Part shown: one piece after another, positions 10,778 to 22,219 of the stretch
How the letters are laid out: every line of letters begins with the position of its first letter
How positions within the stretch are numbered: the first letter of the stretch is position 1
Assembly: GCA_033439685.1 (NCBI GenBank)
Contig: JAUEDM010000009.1
Location: 1,054,001-1,118,000, forward strand
Direction of reading: 5' to 3'
DNA from: Apodospora peruviana
Taxonomy: Eukaryota; Ascomycota; Sordariomycetes; Sordariales; Lasiosphaeriaceae
DNA: 64,000 nucleotides
The notes under the pieces: model-generated
Told to the model about the DNA's origin: nothing
Database searches by the model: none
The model's input: the letters and a program-made list of their open reading frames with translations, nothing else
Made by a program: the position numbers and the translations under genes

Positions 10778-13700
10778 ATGGAACCCAGAAGGCTCGAGAT
10801 CCTTCAACTTAATGTTCACAAACGGAATGAGGTGCAGCAGAGTCTGCTGAACGATGAGAAGCTCAAGCGATATGCAGCGTTAATAATCGCTGAACCATAT
10901 GTAAGACTGATTGACGACTCAAGTAGTGACGGTCCCGATGGGCCACCACAATTGGACGAAGCTGATCCCAACGACGAGACGAGACTCTATTTGGCCAATT
11001 CGAAACATGCTATGGATACGAAGCGATATGGAAGCCGAGCAGATTCCAGTGCCTTCGGCAGACCTTACTGCAGCACGGATCCAGCTGCAAGACCGGGCAG
11101 TATTGGTAGTCTCAGTCTACGTGAGGGTGGTAATAATGAAGCATTAGAAGCAGCGGTGAGAGAACTCGACCAGATAATTAGGAGGTTTCGAAATGGGGGA
11201 GGCACTAGAACGGACGTCATCCAAGCAGGGGATTTCAACCGCCACGACCAGCTCTGGGGAGGGGACGATGTTTCGCCATTAAGACAAGGGGAAGGAGATC
11301 TTATCATCAACCCTATGGACGAGCATTCCCTCTGCAACCTCCTCCCAAGAGGAACGAAGACATGGCAGTCAGGTAACGCAGAAAGCACGATCGACCTGGT
11401 GCTAGCCTCGGCAGAACTTGCAGACCAGCTACTCAGTTGCTCGATCCATCCTTGTGACCATGGTTCAGACCACCGAGCGATCGAGACGGCATTCGACATC
11501 GCAGTAGAAGATCGACCAGTGGAGACTAGGTTCCTCTTCAAAAATGCCCCGTGGGAGGACATCAGAACCAGGGTGGCATCCAACCTTGAACATGTCCCGT
11601 GGGGCGGCAGCGTTCAACAGCAGACAGACCAACTAATGGCAGTGGTGAACGAGGCAGTCTTTAGCCTAACGCCAAAAGCCAAGCCTTCACCGTACGCCAA
11701 GAGGTGGTGGACAGCAGATCTGATACAGCTCCGCCAAATATACACGTTCTGGAGAAACCAGGCGAGAGCTCGACGGAGGAAGGACCAAACAGCACCAGAT
11801 CTGGAACAGCGAGCAAAGACTGCCACGAAAGAGTATCACGATGCAATCCGCAAACAGAAGAGCTCGCATTGGAACGACTTCCTAGCCGACGATGCTAACA
11901 TCTGGCAAGCAACGAAATATCTGCAAACTGGCAGCAGCGTAATGGGCGACAAAATACCCCCGCTGACACGAAATGACGGCACTGTTACAGAGAGCAAGGC
12001 AGCTCAAGCACAGGAGCTCCTAGCTACGTTCTTCCCACCTCTGCCAGCAAGAGTCGAAGACGAGGGACAACTACCTCTGCGGACACCAGTGCCAATGCCA
12101 GACCTGACGATGGAAGAGGTGGAAGCAAAGGTCCTGTCTGCCAAACTATGGAAGGCGCCGGGTGAAGATGCCCTACCAGCAATGGTGTGGAAACAGCTCT
12201 GGCCAGCAGTGAAGGACAGAGTGCTCTACTTGTTCCAGACCTCGCTTCGAGATGGTGATATTCCTAGCCAGTGGAGGAACGCCAAGATTATCCCACTGAA
12301 AAAGCCGGGGAAGAGTGACTATACTCTGGCCAAATCGTGGAAACCCATCTCTTTGCTCTCTACGCTAGGCAAGGTGCTGGAGGCAGTCGTTGCGGAACGT
12401 ATATCATACGCCGTGGAGACTTTTGGTCTTCTACCTGCTAACCACTTTGGGGCTAGAAAGAGACGTTCAACCGAACAGGCCCTCCTCCTGTTGCAAGAAC
12501 AGATCTACAAAGCGTGGAGATGCAGGAAAGTACTCAGCCTGATTAGCTTTGACATTAAAGGGGCATATAACGGGGTCTTCAAGCACAGGCTCCTTCAGAG
12601 ACTTCGATCAAGAGGTATACCAGAAATCCTGGCTAGGTGGATTGATGCCTTCTGTTCCAAGTGTACAGCGACCATTGTCGTAAACAGACTTACGTCTGAA
12701 AGACAAGATTTGCCTCAGGCAGGTCTCCCGCAAGGATCGCCGTTGTCTCCAATATTGTTCCTCTTCTTCAACGCAGATCTAGTTCAACACAACATTGACG
12801 CGAATGGAGGGGCAATAGCCTTTATTGACGACTACACAGCCTGGGTGACAGGTCCTTCAGCAGAATCCAACCGCGCAGGCATCCAAGCTATTATAGAAAG
12901 AGCCTTAGATTGGGAACGTCGGAGTGGCGCCCAGTTCGAAGGCGAAAAAGTCAGCCATCATACACTTCACAAGGACCAAGGCGCGATCTTCGGAGGCTCC
13001 GTATACGATCAAAGGAGAGATAGTCAAACCCAAAGACAGTGCAAAGATCCTGGGGTTTATTATGGACTGCGAACTCCGCTATAAGCAGCATATGGCTAGG
13101 ATAGTAGCCAAGGGGCTTGCAGCGGCCTTAGCTTTGAAGAGATTGAAGATGCTCTCTCCACGGACAGCGAGACAGCTATTCACGGCGACGGTCGCCCCTG
13201 TCATGGACTACGCTGCAAACGTCTGGATGCACGCGTGCGGGGAAAAGGCGCTGAGTTGGCTGAACAGGGCACAGAAGATTGGGGCTCGGGCTATCACAGG
13301 AGCTTTTCGAACAGTAGCAACGGCTGTGGCAGAAGCGGAAGCCAGCATTCCTTCGATACGAGAACGTCATGCCCAGGGGGCAGCTAGATTATGGATCAAT
13401 ACCCATACACTGCACGGGACATTGGGAGCCACGTCTACAGATAAGATATGAACAAGACCGGAAGAAGGCAGCCGAAGCAGTGAGCAAAGCAACAGGCATT
13501 GTGATCGCTACTGGCGTGTCTGTAAAGAGAGGCATGGTTGGTATAGGCAGCAGTGTATGGGACACCCTCTTCCATAGGACGGATAAAGCAGCGACAAAAA
13601 CAGGCGGTAACCATTGGAACAAGGGAAGAGCAGAATCCATATACCGCAGAATTACTGGCTATAGCAACGGCCTTGCAGAACGTGTCACCGACCGTCTGTC

Positions 13701-14561
13701 ACAGACATATCACAATTTTCACAAGGAACCAATCGGCGCTGAGAGCAATTGGTCAACCGCAGCAGCAGTCAGGTCAAGCCATGATACGACAAATATACGA
13801 GTCGACCAAACTGCTGAACCAAAGAGGTAACTCAGTGGTCTTCCAGTGGGCACCAACCAGACAGTGACTTTTCACTGGGATCTGAAGCAAAAGCAGCAGC
13901 ACAAAGGGCAACGAAGCGAGGGCATGCACCATATCACCACGCACAGCAGGCCAAGTCAACTGCGATTAGACTAGCAACAGGCCAAGTCAACTGCGATTAG
14001 ACTAGCAACAGGCCAAGTCAACTGCGATTAGACTAGCAACAGGCCAAGTCAACTGCGATTAGACTAGCAACAGCCAGGCAAAAGCGGACAAAGCTCCCGG
14101 AAGGGGTGGGCAAGTTCTCAAAGACCATCGATGTGGCGCTCCCGGGCAAACACACTCACGACCTATACGACAAGCTGAAGCGAAAAGAGGCCTGTGTACT
14201 GGCACAACTCCGGACAGGTATGGCGAGATTGAATGGATTTTTATATAAAATCGGAGCTACTGAATCCGACCTATGCCATTGCGGTCACGCGAGGGAAACA
14301 GTAGATCACTTTCTGCTACGATGCGTAAGGTGGACAGCTTTACGAGAAGGTATGCTTCAATGTACAACGACAAGACAGGGGAAGTCTCTCGTTGTGTCTG
14401 GGAGGAAAAGCACCATCAGACCCCAAGAAATGGTCGCCAGACATGAAGGCGGTTCGGGAAATGATCAAGTATGCCATGTCAACGGGAAGATTGGATTTGG
14501 ATGTGGAGAGAATAGATCGATCGCAGTAAAAGAACAGAACTTGACCAAGGGGCCCACGTAG
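10778..14561 (+). pseudogene. LINE ORF2 relic: endonuclease, reverse transcriptase, RNase H
   Basis: The endonuclease N-terminus (RLEILQLNVHKRNEVQQ) starts at 10778. Its middle part, with EAEQIPVPSADLTAARIQL, lies in another frame at about 10990-11130, and its SDHRAIE end is near 11485, back in the first frame. The reverse transcriptase runs from about 12120 to 12950 with LPQGSPLSPILFLFFNADL near 12727 and the catalytic AFIDDYTAW (an FxDD variant of YxDD) near 12818. The frame then shifts near 12950, and again before the RNase H region (SVKRGMVGIGSSVWD near 13520; PYTAELLAIATAL in another frame near 13640). A last piece with CHCGHARETVDHFLLRC lies near 14275. The multiple shifts make it a pseudogene. 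Confidence 0.88.
13947..14070 (+). repeat. 31-bp minisatellite, four perfect copies
   Basis: Four identical 31-bp units (13947, 13978, 14009, 14040) lie inside the LINE between the RNase H and the terminal Cys/His segment. Because 31 is not a multiple of three, the array itself shifts the frame, and identity of the copies points to recent expansion. Confidence 0.95.
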
Positions 14562-14781
14562 CCTCAACCAGCAGATCCTGCTTTAGCTGCTGAAGATAGG
14601 ACGCTGAACACTTGGAGAATATAAACTCTCAGGCGATCTGCTAATAATACGACAAGAGGCGTCGGGTGGTCTAAAGGTGAAAAAGTAGAGGGCTTGGACG
14701 AGACAATGGCAGAATTGGATGAACCGAATGTAGTTAGCGTTCATAGGCCCTTTAGGCTTAGTGCCTCCGGGCGAAATAAAT

Positions 14782-14820
14782 TCCATCCATCCATCCATCC
14801 ATCCATCCATCCATCCATCC
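14782..14820 (+). repeat. (ATCC)n 3' tail of the LINE
   Basis: About nine copies follow directly after an aataaa-containing 3' end (gcgaaataaattcc) and are followed at once by the right target-site duplication. Simple-repeat tails instead of poly-A are known for I-like and Tad-like elements. Confidence 0.8.
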
Positions 14821-14832
14821 TAGACTGCATGG
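14819..14832 (+). repeat. right target-site duplication of the LINE
   Basis: Matches 10637-10650 with one G/A difference. The two leading C bases are shared with the tail, so the exact boundary is ambiguous by two bases. Confidence 0.7.
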
Positions 14833-15593
14833 CTGGCCTGGCTGGGCATCCAGTTAGCCCTTCCCCGCGAACACAGAGATCAGGGGACCGCGAGGAGGTT
14901 CTAGATTCGGTAGTGGTCGCTCCAACTGCCAGGACATTACATCTTTTGCGGTGCTGAACGTAATAGTTCTTTTGCAAAAGCTCCCCAGTTGCACGGCTGT
15001 AATTGCTGACTCAGCAGGCTTGGCTCGTCGCTTACCCGACGATTTGCCGAACAAGATCCGGTTTGGGCGAATGAGCGCGGAGGACGTATCTAGGAGAAAA
15101 GAAGAGAGGTATCAGGCTGTTCTCAACCTTGCCCTGTCGTGCCCTCTCCGCAGCCGCCACATTGTACGAGTTCACCTGGCTAATGTTTGCCGCTGTCGGA
15201 AGTCTACTAGAGAGAGATATAGCATGATCCTTCTCGTGGACCCGGAAAGGATAGTCGTCTTGTTCACACTCCATGGTGACTGGCCAGGCCGGACCATATA
15301 GTCCAATCTCCATACGAGACCGAGAAGAAGATGCGGAGTATGTGGTATCGGCTGCTGTGTTGGCCAGGTAAAGAAGGCTGGCAGGTAGCATCGTCTTCCA
15401 AGAAGGAGCAAGGCGCTAGTTCCATCGCCTCACAATCCCACACTAAAGGCCTTGTCAACGTCTCACCGTCTTAGCTAATACCCCTCTCACCGACTGGACA
15501 TCACGCGAGGTGCCATCTCTCCAAGGGCAAAGCACAGGCTTCATGTTGCTTGGTGTTCATGGATGAATCTGAGAGTCGAGCACGATGAAAAAG
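14833..15593. other. intergenic, no gene seen
   Basis: Short frames only. The right end is the upstream region of the secreted cysteine-rich protein gene. Confidence 0.45.
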
Positions 15594-15600
15594 TATAAAG
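15594..15600 (+). promoter_or_regulatory. TATA box of the secreted cysteine-rich protein gene
   Basis: tataaag lies 106 bp upstream of the ATG at 15706, a plausible distance for a short 5' leader. No other element was identified. Confidence 0.5.
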
Positions 15601-15705
15601 GATCCCAGTTTCGCACCACATATTCTCTTTCATCCGAGAAAAACAGAGCAAAATCGTGTGCCAATCCTCATATCATATCACCTGTTTCCGACTTCCATCA
15701 TCACC

Positions 15706-16548
15706 ATGAAGCCCACCCAAATCGCCGCCACTATGGCCTCCTTGGTCTCCCTGGTGAGAAAACATCTCCCCCTCTCCACGGGTTACCACTCTAAAAGGGA
15801 ACACCAACTAACAGTATCAGGTCATGGCCGCTGCCACACCCGCCAACGGCGGACTCGCAGGCACACCTCTTCGGGTTCGGCAGCAGGTCGACGACATGCT
15901 CCCAATGGCGGAAATGTCGTGGACCGGGCCCATCTTCCCAGGAGACGCAACCAACACCACCCTATCCGGAACCGCCAAGTCTATCTACGAGCATATCCTG
16001 GCCATTAACCCAAAGTACGCTGAGGAGAACCCCCCGCTACCTGAGGTCGAGGCCCGTGGAGAAGGACAACTTGAGAAGAGAGATAGCGTAAGTTTCAATC
16101 CTTAAGCAGATAAAAAAAAAGAGAGATAGACAGACAACGCTAACTTTTCCTTAGGTCAGTTGCAGCTACGGCAGCCCAGTTAACTACGCCGATTGTGACG
16201 AGGGCTTGAGATATCTCAGGGCTCTGGGAGGTGGTAGCGGATGGTGCGGTGCGAACGCGAACTCCTGTGCCCGCGTCAGCTGCTCCTGGAAGTGCGGGAT
16301 GCACCTCTGCAACACTGTAAGTCTCTCTCTATCTCTCCCTTGTGCGTGTTTCAACTACTACAGGGATATCAGACTAATAAAACATATTGTAGAGCGGTGG
16401 TTACATTCAAGTGTACTGCAGGGACATTGCCAACGATATGGCAACCATCTTCGGCAACTGCCATTACACCTATGATGGTTGGACTTATGGCTATGGGCGC
16501 TATACATTTTCGAACCATTACACCCAGCTTGGGTGGGCCAGTTGCTGA
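15706..16548 (+). CDS. small secreted cysteine-rich protein with Kex2-type propeptide
   Basis: Four exons close in phase: 15706-15753, 15821-16087, 16155-16316 and 16393-16548, giving 210 residues. The N-terminus (MKPTQIAATMASLVSLVMAA) is a signal peptide. A propeptide of about 80 residues ends in GQLEKRDS, where KR is a classical Kex2 processing site, and the predicted mature protein of about 105 residues starts just after it. The mature part has ten cysteines, suggesting up to five disulfides, with a CARVSCSWKCGMHLC core, and ends at a terminal Cys. The lengths and pattern resemble fungal secreted effector or toxin-like proteins, but I cannot place it in a named family. A TATA box precedes it. 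The gene structure is well supported; the function is unknown. Confidence 0.85.
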
Positions 16549-16625
16549 GTTGATCCAATCCAGCATTATACCTACATAGGGTGTGTATCTTAATGTACCT
16601 ACCTGGTAGGCAGAGAACTCTAGCG

Positions 16626-16651
16626 CCCCCCCCCCCCCCCCCCCCCCCCCC
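16626..16651. repeat. poly-C tract (26 bases)
   Basis: Uninterrupted C run 78 bp downstream of the stop codon of the secreted cysteine-rich protein, so it may lie in its 3' untranslated region. Confidence 0.9.
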
Positions 16652-18310
16652 TCAGGCAGATTAAAAATTCCCACATTTTATGTACATATCATATTGTATA
16701 GCTGGTGACAAACCAAAAAGAAAAGGAATCCCCTATTATTATTATCACATCTTTGATATCTCCATCATGCTAGCCATCAGCACTCAGCTCTTCCAGCCCA
16801 AACGGCGAAAAGTCCAGTGGCCCCCCCCCTGGCCCGCCGTTTATGCCGCTATAATACAGGTTCTGGCTGGCCTGGCGTTATGGGAAAGTGGTGGTGCGAC
16901 AGGTCGTCGCTACCACCGTACATATGCGCTATAGGCATGAAAGTCGACGAGGGAGGTCGACCGTCCCACGGCATGTCAGCCTACCTTCAGGACACCGCCC
17001 ATAGCCGGGATAACGGACTTGATCTGGGCGAGCTGCTCGAGCAGTGGCACAGTGCGTAGTCCTCATAGACCGTTACCGTCTGGGATGTGTTGGCCCTGGT
17101 GCTAATCGTAGTCGCCGTAGCCGAGTCGGAGTGCGTACCCTGTACGACCGATTTGCAAAGTCGATGCCGAGCCTAGAAGACGACCTAAAAGAGGTTAAAG
17201 GCGCTAATACGCACCGCCTCGGTCTTGTCCCAATGATTTGCAGCTAGGGCCCGCGCCTGGCCCTTAAGGGGGTCACCCCTGAGGTGCCTGGATGAATTCG
17301 ATGTCTGTCTGCCAGCCATTTTGGCGGATTCTCTGAAAAAGGACAGATAAGTAGGTAGGTATTTTGTGTCCATTGTCCATGCCGCCCTGGACAGTCCAAA
17401 TATGTATATCCGGTTGTCAGTACGCCTATCCTTATCGTTGTTCTCCGTTTCCAATTAACTGTTGGTCTCCGGTTAGCGGAGAGGCTGTATCGCTTTCAGG
17501 AAGGATTGAGGGTTAAATAGATGACAGAGTCAGTTACTTAGTCCTTTTTCCCTTGAGAACAGATCAATCAACAACTTTCTTTCCTACTTCAATCCTGGCC
17601 AAAGCTCTAATTACCCAGTGCTTCTGACAATTCTTTTTTCTAGTGCGTAGTGGCCTCCAAAGAGAATCTCAACAGCAAGCTAGCGTGATACTACAGACTT
17701 CCTAGGAGCTTAGTAGCATCGCTCTGCCGCCAACTCTGTATCCAGCAACGAAGTAGTCACCATATCGCACTTACGGCGGCAAGATAGGTACCCACTGCAT
17801 TATAAATGGGTTTTTTGCCTCAATTCAATTCCAACACTGCGCCGTGACCGATCCAACCCTCCCCCGAGCTCTCAGAACGATTGGTTCGATTCTGTTAATC
17901 ACGTAAGGGAGACGATCCTTGTCCCGGACTAGAAGTCTACCGTTACGTATTTAACACATGGCCTCGTTTTGCTGAGTCAGCAACTCCCCCAAGAACAGAA
18001 AGTGGACTTCCAGATCCAGAAACACGTTCTCGCCCTCTCAATACTAACGACAGCTTCTGGTTTTTCTTCATGGCTACTGGTTCTGGACCCATCTGAGCAG
18101 ACAGGGAGCTTTTATGGGCAAAACCTTCGAGGCTGGTGATGATGTGCTTCTGTCTGGACATCGCGCGCAGCGGAAATTTGCAGCTCGTCAACCCCTTGAA
18201 TAAGTGACGCATAACCACTGTTGCCGCCTGGAGACTGCTACACATACACCAAGCAGTCACGCGAGCAGAAATGGTTGATCTCCTCACACTTTGAACGCAT
18301 GGTTGAGAGC

Positions 18311-18350
18311 ATACGAACCACTTCGATGATACGAACCACTTCGATGATAC
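18311..18350. repeat. 18-bp tandem repeat, two copies plus a partial third
   Basis: Units reading atacgaaccacttcgatg repeat with no mismatch, followed by a truncated third unit. Confidence 0.8.
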
Positions 18351-18755
18351 GAACCATCACATTGTCGCCAAGCACTTGATGTTGAACCAAACAACCATGA
18401 GAGGAGGACACTCATTTCCAGAGAGGCACTTCACGCCCAAAGAGATCCCTACGGATTTGGCTGAGCTTGACGGGAACGACATACAGGCACCGAGCCTGGT
18501 CCCGAACCCCTGGGTTCCATCAGCGCAGCAGCGGCAGCCAGCCGTGTCGAAAAGGGACACCCTGGAGTCGGTCTTGCCGTCTCCATGCCCACAGAGCTGG
18601 CAGGACCAGAGCCGGGCATCTGTTTATCGTAGCCAGGTAAGTTATTGTATCTCAACCGGATCACGAACTGTCCAACACCCATCTCTCATTAACCATTTCT
18701 TTCTGCAATAAACAGCATCCATCACAAACAGCAACACAACCACAACCAACCCGCC

Positions 18756-19432
18756 ATGACATCTTCACATTCCCGGTCCAACACGCAACCTCCCCATCAC
18801 AACACCCCCAGACAGATTGGGACGTTTCTCTGGAGCCCAGCATCCGATAAATCACCATGTGAATTCATGTGGGAGGACTACATCCACCTTCTACCGACAC
18901 CATGGCAGAGACCGGCGAGCCACCAAACACCGCCGGCGGCGGTAAATTTCAGACGACGGAGCGTCCCGACGAAAGTGACCAAGCCAGGACTCGGAGCGAC
19001 GAGACTGCAAATGCACCACCACCACCACCACCACTACCACCACCACCACCAGCCCCCACAACACTCCGTCAGCCTCGGCAGCAGAACACCGATAGTTCGC
19101 GCAGCAGCAGCAGCAACGACGGCGGGTATTGATGAAAACAACACCACCACGGCCCATACTCGTCATAATCATCATCCCGTACATGTATCCTCAAACGAGG
19201 CGGCCGCGGAGCAGATTTACAGCTACGATCCCAGCTACAGTGGTGTTATCCTGTTTAGCAATCCGGACGGAGGCGGCGGCGACGGGTGCCCATCATCGTC
19301 CAACAGCAAAAACAGCACGGTATTATCGAAACGCATCGGCCACAAGCTCTCCGAGAAGAGCAGGAGGAACAGGCGGACAGTCGCCATCAGGGAGATTGAG
19401 AAGCTCCTGCCGTCGTCGGTAATGGCACCACC

Positions 19433-19467
<35 letters not shown>

Positions 19468-19703
19468 CAACCAGCCGAGAGGATACGGCGTCTACAACCA
19501 CGGTAACACGAGCAGGAGCAGCAGTAACAAACGGCACGGTTGACGCTGCTGGTGGCGGCGGTGGTGACTGGAATAACAACCCCGTGTTACTGAGCAAAGT
19601 AGATGTCGTCGAGATGGCGATTGGGTATATCAAGAAGCTGAGGGGGGAGAACGAGGACATGGCCAAGAGGTTACATGTACAGAAGGCAGATGATAGTTGT
19701 TAG
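18756..19703 (+). CDS. bHLH transcription factor, Pho4/NUC-1-like, with polyglutamine loop
   Basis: Nuclear DNA-binding regulator. The basic region and helix 1 are GHKLSEKSRRNRR...AIREIEKLLP (about residues 194-220). The H-x3-E-x3-R contact set is the one that reads CACGTG-type E boxes in Pho4-class proteins. The loop is very long (about 60 residues) and contains a CAG-encoded run of ten glutamines. Helix 2 is LSKVDVVEMAIGYIKKL (about 282-298). The N-terminal half is His-, Pro- and Ser-rich, with a histidine run around 19010-19055. The 5' end is uncertain: a GTAAGT donor at 18640 and a CAG acceptor at 18715 suggest an upstream exon (possibly from 18376), but its phase does not join this frame, so ATG 18756 is the conservative start. 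The phosphate-regulation role of NUC-1 is family knowledge; this protein is much shorter, so the target is unknown. Confidence 0.75.
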
Positions 19704-21092
19704 TCGCCAAGATAGCCATGGGAACTGCTGCCAATCGTTCTACGAGATACTTTTTTTCCCATTCTCTTCGTTCTCTGAACGAGCAACCTTGCCAACATCA
19801 ACCTTTGCTGCCGTCATTGCCCAGCTGTGGTTGACTGATGATCTCCACCCCGGAAAGACAATGTACTACCACGCTATGGCAGGATGTATTGTATGCAAAG
19901 ACGGATCATCATGGCGCAAGATCCTGTCGATTGTTCTGAAAGGTTAAGGTAGGTAGGTTGATTGTAAGCCAAGTCCATCGCTCGACCAATTCAAATATAT
20001 TCCATTTCAGTCCCTCAACAAGACCAAGAGCACATCTGCTATGTAGAGTCTCCTTGTATTCTGCATCAATCCCAGACTAGACCAGGTTCGTGACTCCTTT
20101 GACAAAACAAAACAAATTTGTGATAGACACTGCGAGGTCGTCAGCCAAGACGGGATCGCAGGATGGCGACATTGTGTGGCGGACGCACAACACTCACCTA
20201 CATGTGCCCACCACCAACGAGCCGAAGTGTGCCAAGATCTTGATAAAGAGCTGGAATTGGCTGCAATCGTACCGCAGAAATACAAACTTCCTCTCTCTGG
20301 CTGGGCGTGAGCTGGGCGAGCTTGGCGGGCCTACATATATTGAAGCTGGGGAAACTGAACAGGGAACTTTGGTATGACGCACTTGAGGCGTTCTAAGTAA
20401 TAAGCGATTATTGTTCCGGAGTGAAAAATGGGGGTTGCAACTATGATGCTAACAATAGGTACCTAGGCTCGTGCACCAGCCCGAGGACGCTCAGATACTT
20501 GGGGGGTTTGGGGATTCTCTGGAAAATCCCTACTACTGCGAAGTAGGGGGACTCCATGAAAAGCCCAGTTCCCCAAGTAGCACAACGATCAAGCGGAGAA
20601 CCACTCGAAATCCGACGCAAGTCTATCTACCTAGGTACCTACCCGAGAGGTGCTAGTTGGTACACCGCAGCCATGAAAGTGGCCTTCGCAGCGCCACACG
20701 TGTCCAACGTTGAAGTTTCTAAACTGAATGCACTACTAGCATGATGAAACAAGCAACAAACCAACGACGTCCTTCACCTAAATCGCGGTCGATCTATTTA
20801 CTCATCTCTGTTGGTACCGGTTTTTCACCCGATCCGTAAGGGCACGGTTTTCCTGTACAGTAAATAGTTTGAAGCTCCGACACGCCCAAGGGCACAGCGG
20901 TGTATGAATAATAATATTTCCTCATCTCGCTCAACGAACGCCCGCTGCATGACCGTCAAGCAGTGCATGCATGCATGCATGCACGATGCGGGTACAGATT
21001 ATACGCAGAGAGCCTCTTCACTGTCAGCATCAATGGTATGGCTTCAACTTGAAAACATATATGAAGCATGCTGATATTCTCAAGACCCTATC
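19704..21092. other. intergenic, no gene supported
   Basis: Short frames only. A (GCAT)n run of about five copies lies at 20965-20984. Confidence 0.45.
20965..20984. repeat. (GCAT)n microsatellite
   Basis: About five tandem copies of a self-complementary tetranucleotide in a gene-free region. Confidence 0.75.
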
Positions 21093-22219
21093 AAGTCCTA
21101 TTTAGAGGAATTCTCTAGCTGTGGAGCCAATATTGCCAGCGGTGACACTGATGGCATGTTTGCCGAATATTCTGGTGAGACTACCATCTCGGTATCAAAT
21201 ATGAAGCTTGCAAGAACATGGCTGGAAAACTGCCAAAAGCACCACAGTCCCTGTCAGGAGCTTTCGAAGCCGGGCAAGCTACGGAATCGCGTCATCGATA
21301 TTTCGAATCCGGATAAGCCGTTGCTGTCTCGCGGCAACGGACGAGCTGATCCCTATGTCGCCTTGAGCAACACTTGGGCCACGGGGAAGCGGTTGGTTAC
21401 CACAGTCCAGAAGCTAAAGCAGGAAATTCCACGAGACATGCTCCCTAGAACCTTCTACGATGCCATGCGCGTTGCCCGCGTTCTAGGGTTTCGCTATTTG
21501 TGGATCGACGCTCTGTGCATTGCCCGGGACTGTGAGGACGAGCTCACGAAACGCTCCGATATCATTCCTGCAATTTCTGGAATCGCCACCCACCCTGATA
21601 AGCGAACGGCAAAACCTTAGATTTATTGCCGGGCTCTGGAAAGAGGATAATGGCACAAGGTCTTCCATGAACAGTGGATAGCCATTTCGCCGAGCGAAAT
21701 GAAGATGAGGGCTGGACGACAGTTGAGCTGTTCGACGGTCACCCGGTTCCACCAGTGTCCAACGATGGAGTCAACTCACAGCGGCCGAGGATAAACATCC
21801 TCTTCCCTTCCTGGTCATGGCTCTGGAGGTTCCACCGCGGAGGAATCAAGTACCACCAACCTCAAGCCTGCCAGTTCCTCGAGATGAACGAGCCAGATAA
21901 ACTTAAACTTCTGGATGCCCGGTTATTCAGGCTCAAGGACAATATCAATGTACGTTTGGTGTGTGACAGCACGGCATCCTTGAGTTCGGCCGCCGGCGCG
22001 AACGTCCAGTAAGCAGACGCTAACATCAAAATCGTCGTCTCAAGTCCTCCATGTGACTACGGCCTTGCAAACCCTTATAAGGCTCGCACAAACTCCCGGC
22101 GAGTCAGCTCCCGAACGGCTGGATCTAATGATGATCCACGATATACCCGTTGCAATTATAAATGAGAAGCAAGGCATCATATTGCTCATCTATAGAGCTG
22201 ATATATCACTGCACATCTA
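21093..22219 (+). pseudogene. decayed HET-domain gene
   Basis: The 5' part (ATG 21156 or earlier) has the HET domain start: YVALSNTWATGKRL near 21354, then LPRTFYDAMRVARVLGFRYLW and IDALCIARDCEDE to about 21543. It then jumps directly to a stretch that in related proteins lies over 150 residues later (IIPAISGIA). Next come fragments in alternating frames: IAGLWKED near 21627, DSHFAER near 21681, and FPSWSWLWRF near 21808. A last intron (GTACGT donor about 21951, TAAGCAG acceptor ending about 22017) rejoins in phase to a final open stretch, SQVLHVTTALQTLI to HI-stop at 22219. The internal deletion plus frame shifts make a pseudogene. The preserved 3' intron shows it decayed from a normal gene rather than from a retrocopy. 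Confidence 0.75.

Larger units (their letters stand above)
10651..14820 (+). mobile_element. non-LTR retrotransposon (LINE, Tad/I-like), 5'-truncated and frameshifted
   Basis: Order of remains: the last part of ORF1 with a CCHC zinc-knuckle-like segment (CVLCKGPHESFSKNC, about 10713-10757) ending in TAA near 10809; ORF2 with an AP-type endonuclease, reverse transcriptase and RNase H; a terminal Cys/His segment; a 3' untranslated part; and an (ATCC)n tail. A 14-bp near-perfect target-site duplication flanks it. Nearly all of ORF1 is missing, which is typical of incomplete reverse transcription. ORF2 needs at least five frame changes to be read through, so the copy cannot be autonomous. Base composition is not strikingly AT-rich, so heavy RIP is not evident. 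Confidence 0.9.
16549..18375. other. intergenic, no gene supported
   Basis: Contains a 26-base C tract (16626-16651) and an 18-bp tandem repeat (18311-18350). Short frames at 16680-17250 carry no recognisable domain. Confidence 0.45.

Noticed and set aside
10651..14820. Possible RIP mutation of the LINE
   Set aside because: Base composition is not AT-skewed and the damage is mainly insertions or deletions, not C-to-T changes; dinucleotide indices would be needed to test it.
17943..18287. Minus-strand open frame of 114 codons
   Set aside because: No domain, no splice or promoter support, and no codon-like composition; treated as chance.
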